Under the pieces are notes generated by a model, which ran no database searches, was not told where the DNA came from, and saw only the letters and a list, made by a program, of their open reading frames with translations. Positions 32,800 through 35,917 of a DNA stretch of 35,917 nucleotides are shown here, piece by piece; positions within the stretch are counted from its first letter, which is position 1, and each line of letters opens with the position of its first letter. The translations under genes and the position numbers were made by a program. Source of the stretch: Bacteroidales bacterium (lineage in GTDB: Bacteria; Bacteroidota; Bacteroidia; Bacteroidales; P3); NCBI GenBank assembly GCA_016283175.1, contig JAEEMK010000088.1, forward strand, positions 1 through 35,917, given 5' to 3'.

Positions 32800-35439
32800 G
32801 TGGCAGCAAAAGAAGCCAAAATAGAGAAAAACACACCGCTGATGCGGCAGTATCTGGAAATGAAAAAGAAGTTTCCGGACGCGATGCTGCTGTTCCGCGT
32901 CGGCGATTTTTATGAGACCTATGGCAGCGACGCTGTGAAGAGTGCCGGTATACTGGGCATCACGTTGACGCGCAAATCGAACGGTAGCGAGACATTCACC
33001 GAAATGGCTGGTTTCCCTTATCACGCCATAGAGCAATACCTTCCACGCCTGGTAAGGGCGGGGCAGAGGGTTGCCATATGCGAGCAGCTGGAGGACCCGA
33101 AGGCTGTCAAGGGCTTGGTGAAACGCGGCATCACCGAACTGGTGACACCCGGCGTATCGTATAATGATATGGTGCTGGAAGTCAAGGAAAACAATTTCCT
33201 TTGCGGCCTGCATCTCGCCGACAATGTGAACGGCATTAGCTTTCTTGATGTTTCTACGGGCGAATTCTATGTCGCTCAAGGCGATATAAACTATATTGAC
33301 AAGCTGCTTCAGAATTTCCATCCAACGGAAGTGGTGTTGCAGCGCAAGATGCTGCAGCGTTTCCAAGAGTGTTTTCCTGAGAAATACTATACCAACACAT
33401 TCGACGATTGGGTCTTTACACGTGATTTCGCCGAAGAGCTTTTGTTGAAACAGTTTGGCACTACGTCGCTCAAGGGCTTTGGCGTTGAGGAACTTACGGC
33501 CGGTGTCGTAGCGGCTGGCGCGGCGCTATACTATCTGCAGGAAACGCAGCACGACCGCACGCAGCACATATGCCGCCTTACACGAATAGAGGAGGATAAA
33601 TATGTGTGGCTCGACAAGTTCACCATACGCAACCTGGAACTTGTGCATTCGCCCAACGCCAATGCCAAAACGCTGATAGACACTATCGACCAGACGCTGA
33701 CGCCGATGGGGTCGCGACTGATGCGGCGCTGGATAGTGATGCCCATAAAGGACGTTGTGGCTATAGAAAACCGTCTGTCGGTAGTCGACCAGTTGATACT
33801 CAACGCGGAACTTGCCGACCGGCTGAGGCAGCACATCAGGGGTATTGGTGACTTGGAACGCCTGATATCTAAAGTGGCTGTGGGTCGTATTAATCCTCGC
33901 GAGCTTCTGCAGTTGAAACGCTCGCTGGGCGAGATCGACAGTATCAAGAAAATATGCGGTGCGTTGGACAATAACGCTCTGCGGGTTTACGGCGAGCAGT
34001 TGAACAACTGCCGCACTATTTATGAAAAGATTGACAAGGAGATAAACGAAGATGCTCCGGTCAAGGTTGACAAGGGCAACGTCATAGCCGACGGTGTGAA
34101 TGATGAACTTGACGAACTGCGCTCGATGGCCGGTAGTGGCAAGGAGTATCTGATGAATCTGCAACAACGCGAGGGTGAACGCACGGGTATCCCGTCGCTC
34201 AAGGTGGGTTTCAACAATGTTTTTGGCTACTATCTTGAGGTTACCAACACCCATAAGGACAAGGTGCCACAGGAATGGATTCGCCGCCAGACGCTTACCA
34301 ATGCCGAGCGTTACATCACGCCGGAACTGAAAGAGTATGAGGAGAAGATACTCGGCGCCGAGGAACGTATACAGGCCATTGAAAGCCAACTATATGAGCA
34401 AATGCTGCACACATTGACAGGATATGTGCAGCCGATACAATACAATGCCCAGCTGATAGCGCAGATGGATTGTCTTCAGAGTTTTGCCGCCGTGGCTCTT
34501 GCAAACGAATATTGCCGTCCGCAGCTGAACGACGGTACAACCATTGACATCAAAGAGGGCCGCCATCCTGTCATCGAGACACAACTGCCACTGGGTGAGA
34601 AATATATCTCAAACAATGTTTATCTGGATCGCGACACGCAGCAAATCATCATCATCACCGGCCCCAATATGTCGGGTAAGTCGGCATTGCTGCGGCAGAC
34701 TGCTTTGATTGTGCTGATGGCTCAGATTGGCTGCTATTGCCCTGCCAAGTCGGCCAACATAGGAATTGTGGACAAGATTTTTACCCGTGTGGGTGCATCG
34801 GACAATATTTCGTCGGGCGAATCGACTTTTATGGTCGAGATGAACGAGACCGCAAGCATCCTCAACAATGTCAGCGACCGCAGCCTTGTGCTGCTTGACG
34901 AGATTGGTCGAGGAACCAGCACTTATGACGGCATTTCGATAGCCTGGGCCATCACGGAGTTTTTGCACGACAACAAAAAAGTGCGTCCAAAAGTGATGTT
35001 TGCCACGCATTATCACGAACTTATCGAGATGGCTGACCAGTATGAACGCATACAGAACTATCATATTTCGGTCAAGGAAATCGGCAACAAGGTTATTTTT
35101 ATGCGCAAGCTTGAAATGGGCGGCAGCGAGCACAGTTTCGGTATCCACGTTGCCAGAATGGCCGGTATGCCGTCGCAGGTGCTTAAAAGGGCTCATCAAA
35201 TGTTGGAACTTTTGGAGTCGAAAAATGAGAAAATTTCCGACCAAAAAAGTGGGAAAAAACCAAAAAAAGAGGTCAAAAATACTCCCGAACCAGGCTTCCA
35301 ACTCAGTTTCATACAACTTGACGACCCAACTTTGCTTGAGATTAGAGATAAGATTTTAGATATTGATATTGATACACTTACACCGATAGAAGCACTGCTG
35401 AAATTGAATGAAATAAAAAAAATTGTGAGTAAAAAATGA
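32800..35439 (+). CDS. mutS: DNA mismatch repair protein MutS
   Basis: The 879-aa protein binds mispaired bases and starts methyl-directed-type repair. The mismatch-reading Phe-x-Glu is in [12 protein letters not shown] (FYE at 37-39), domain I/II follow, the lever and clamp include [20 protein letters not shown] (as [19 protein letters not shown]), and the ATPase has Walker A GPNMSGKS (about 621-628), the ABC-type signature [19 protein letters not shown] region and Walker [19 protein letters not shown]-terminal helix-turn-helix segment ends the protein. I chose GTG 32800 ([15 protein letters not shown]) because relatives begin a few residues before TPLM. All motifs intact. Confidence 0.97.
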   Translation: MAAKEAKIEKNTPLMRQYLEMKKKFPDAMLLFRVGDFYETYGSDAVKSAGILGITLTRKSNGSETFTEMAGFPYHAIEQYLPRLVRAGQRVAICEQLEDPKAVKGLVKRGITELVTPGVSYNDMVLEVKENNFLCGLHLADNVNGISFLDVSTGEFYVAQGDINYIDKLLQNFHPTEVVLQRKMLQRFQECFPEKYYTNTFDDWVFTRDFAEELLLKQFGTTSLKGFGVEELTAGVVAAGAALYYLQETQHDRTQHICRLTRIEEDKYVWLDKFTIRNLELVHSPNANAKTLIDTIDQTLTPMGSRLMRRWIVMPIKDVVAIENRLSVVDQLILNAELADRLRQHIRGIGDLERLISKVAVGRINPRELLQLKRSLGEIDSIKKICGALDNNALRVYGEQLNNCRTIYEKIDKEINEDAPVKVDKGNVIADGVNDELDELRSMAGSGKEYLMNLQQREGERTGIPSLKVGFNNVFGYYLEVTNTHKDKVPQEWIRRQTLTNAERYITPELKEYEEKILGAEERIQAIESQLYEQMLHTLTGYVQPIQYNAQLIAQMDCLQSFAAVALANEYCRPQLNDGTTIDIKEGRHPVIETQLPLGEKYISNNVYLDRDTQQIIIITGPNMSGKSALLRQTALIVLMAQIGCYCPAKSANIGIVDKIFTRVGASDNISSGESTFMVEMNETASILNNVSDRSLVLLDEIGRGTSTYDGISIAWAITEFLHDNKKVRPKVMFATHYHELIEMADQYERIQNYHISVKEIGNKVIFMRKLEMGGSEHSFGIHVARMAGMPSQVLKRAHQMLELLESKNEKISDQKSGKKPKKEVKNTPEPGFQLSFIQLDDPTLLEIRDKILDIDIDTLTPIEALLKLNEIKKIVSKK

Positions 35440-35445
35440 TTTTTT

Positions 35446-35476
35446 TTTGTCAGTTTCAAAAATGTTTGTACTTTTG
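35446..35476 (+). promoter_or_regulatory. Promoter of the tRNA operon
   Basis: TTTG (35446-35449), 19 nt, TACTTTTG (35469-35476): an ideal Bacteroidota pair, just after the mutS stop. Transcription should start near 35483. Confidence 0.85.
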
Positions 35477-35484
35477 CACTCGCT

Positions 35485-35523
35485 TTTGACGGAAAAAGTG
35501 TCAAATAAAAAATGACTTTTTTT
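35485..35523 (+). promoter_or_regulatory. Possible attenuator-like leader before the tRNA operon
   Basis: TTTGAC (35485-35490) can pair with GTCAAA (35500-35505). A competing hairpin pairs AAAAAGTGTCA (35493-35503) with TGACTTTTT (35513-35521), with one bulged G, and is followed by more T residues. The two share GTCA, so only one can form. AT-rich and weak; suggestive only. Confidence 0.35.
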
Positions 35524-35540
35524 ATCAGAAAGAGAAGCAA

Positions 35541-35613
<73 letters not shown>

Positions 35614-35643
35614 CAAATAAAAGAGTGGTTATTGAAATAACAC

Positions 35644-35716
<73 letters not shown>

Positions 35717-35740
35717 CAAAGTCTCCAACCAGATTTTGAT

Positions 35741-35823
35741 GCTCTGGTGGTGGAATGGTAGACACGAGGGACTTAAAATCCCTTGCCCGCAAGGGCGTGT
35801 GGGTTCAAGTCCCACCCGGAGTA
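35741..35823 (+). tRNA. tRNA-Leu (UAA)
   Basis: An 83-nt tRNA with acceptor GCTCTGG/CCGGAGT (two G-T pairs), anticodon stem AGGGA/TCCCT around CTTAAAA (anticodon TAA), a long variable arm TTGCCCGCAAGGGCGTG as expected of class II tRNA-Leu, T-arm GTGGGTTCAAGTCCCAC and discriminator A. Confidence 0.93.
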
Positions 35824-35855
35824 CTGAAAAGAGTAGTTTGAAATACTGCAACAAT

Positions 35856-35917
35856 GTCTTGGTAGCTCAGCTGGTAGAGCAATTGACTCTTAATCAATGG
35901 GTCCAGGGTTCGAATCC
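35856..35917 (+). tRNA. tRNA-Lys (CUU), partial at window edge
   Basis: Begins GTCTTGG, TA, D-arm GCTCAGCTGGTAGAGC, anticodon stem ATTGA/TCAAT around CTCTTAA (anticodon CTT), then GGGTTCGAATCC; the acceptor 3' strand is outside the window. The 5' limit is set by counting seven bases before the TA. Confidence 0.88.

Overview
The window reads as chromosomal DNA of a member of the order Bacteroidales. The evidence is a conserved Bacteroidota gene order (rsfS-ftsH-LUD-cdsA-psd; DUF1599 next to a BT_3928-type DoxX protein; folP-cdaA), a BtuB/BtuG cobalamin uptake pair, an UpxY-type NusG paralogue, a type IX secretion (T9SS) C-terminal sorting domain, and many promoters of the Bacteroidota type (TTTG about 19 nt before TAnnTTTG). 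The family or genus cannot be fixed from the sequence alone.

Layout. 1-4272 (minus): operon rsfS, ftsH, LUD-domain gene, cdsA, psd (psd runs off the left edge). 4273-4758: non-coding spacer with a perfect 50-bp inverted repeat, a terminator and two small palindromes. 4759-7695 (minus): DUF1599, DoxX-like membrane protein, DUF4293 membrane protein, tsaE. 7781-9522 (plus): folP and the diadenylate cyclase gene cdaA. 9724-12706: secreted M16 metallopeptidase with its own promoter and terminator. 12718-13608: nnrD. 13683-18670: upxY-trkA-trkH-trkH potassium uptake operon. 18671-19047: spacer with the second large palindrome. 19048-23246: ftsE, OmpA-like protein, acyltransferase, methyltransferase, rlmH. 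23263-24539: DRTGG-domain and PHP-domain pair. 24673-28165 (minus): promoter, cobalamin riboswitch, btuB, btuG and terminator. 28187-31116 (minus): AT-rich two-gene operon for secreted proteins, one a T9SS cargo. 31196-31528: cupin. 31529-31969: spacer with the third large palindrome. 31970-35439: zinc metallopeptidase and mutS. 35446-35917: tRNA operon Gly-Gly-Leu-Lys, cut by the right edge.

How the genes fit together: much of the window is housekeeping: envelope lipid synthesis (cdsA, psd), membrane protein quality control (ftsH), ribosome and tRNA maintenance (rsfS, rlmH, tsaE), folate, c-di-AMP and K+ uptake (cdaA and trkAH, physiologically linked in many bacteria), cell division (ftsE) and mismatch repair (mutS). 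The accessory parts are the riboswitch-controlled B12 locus and the AT-rich secreted-protein operon.

The strongest unexplained signal is a family of three dispersed, almost perfect long palindromes (4498-4600, 18733-18820, 31655-31755). Each arm is built from phased 11-bp units starting TGTACAGTAT, the loop is 3 nt, and there is a conserved AT-rich box outside one arm. All three lie in the spacer before a promoter, 215-228 nt upstream of the next start codon. I know of no described element with this build.
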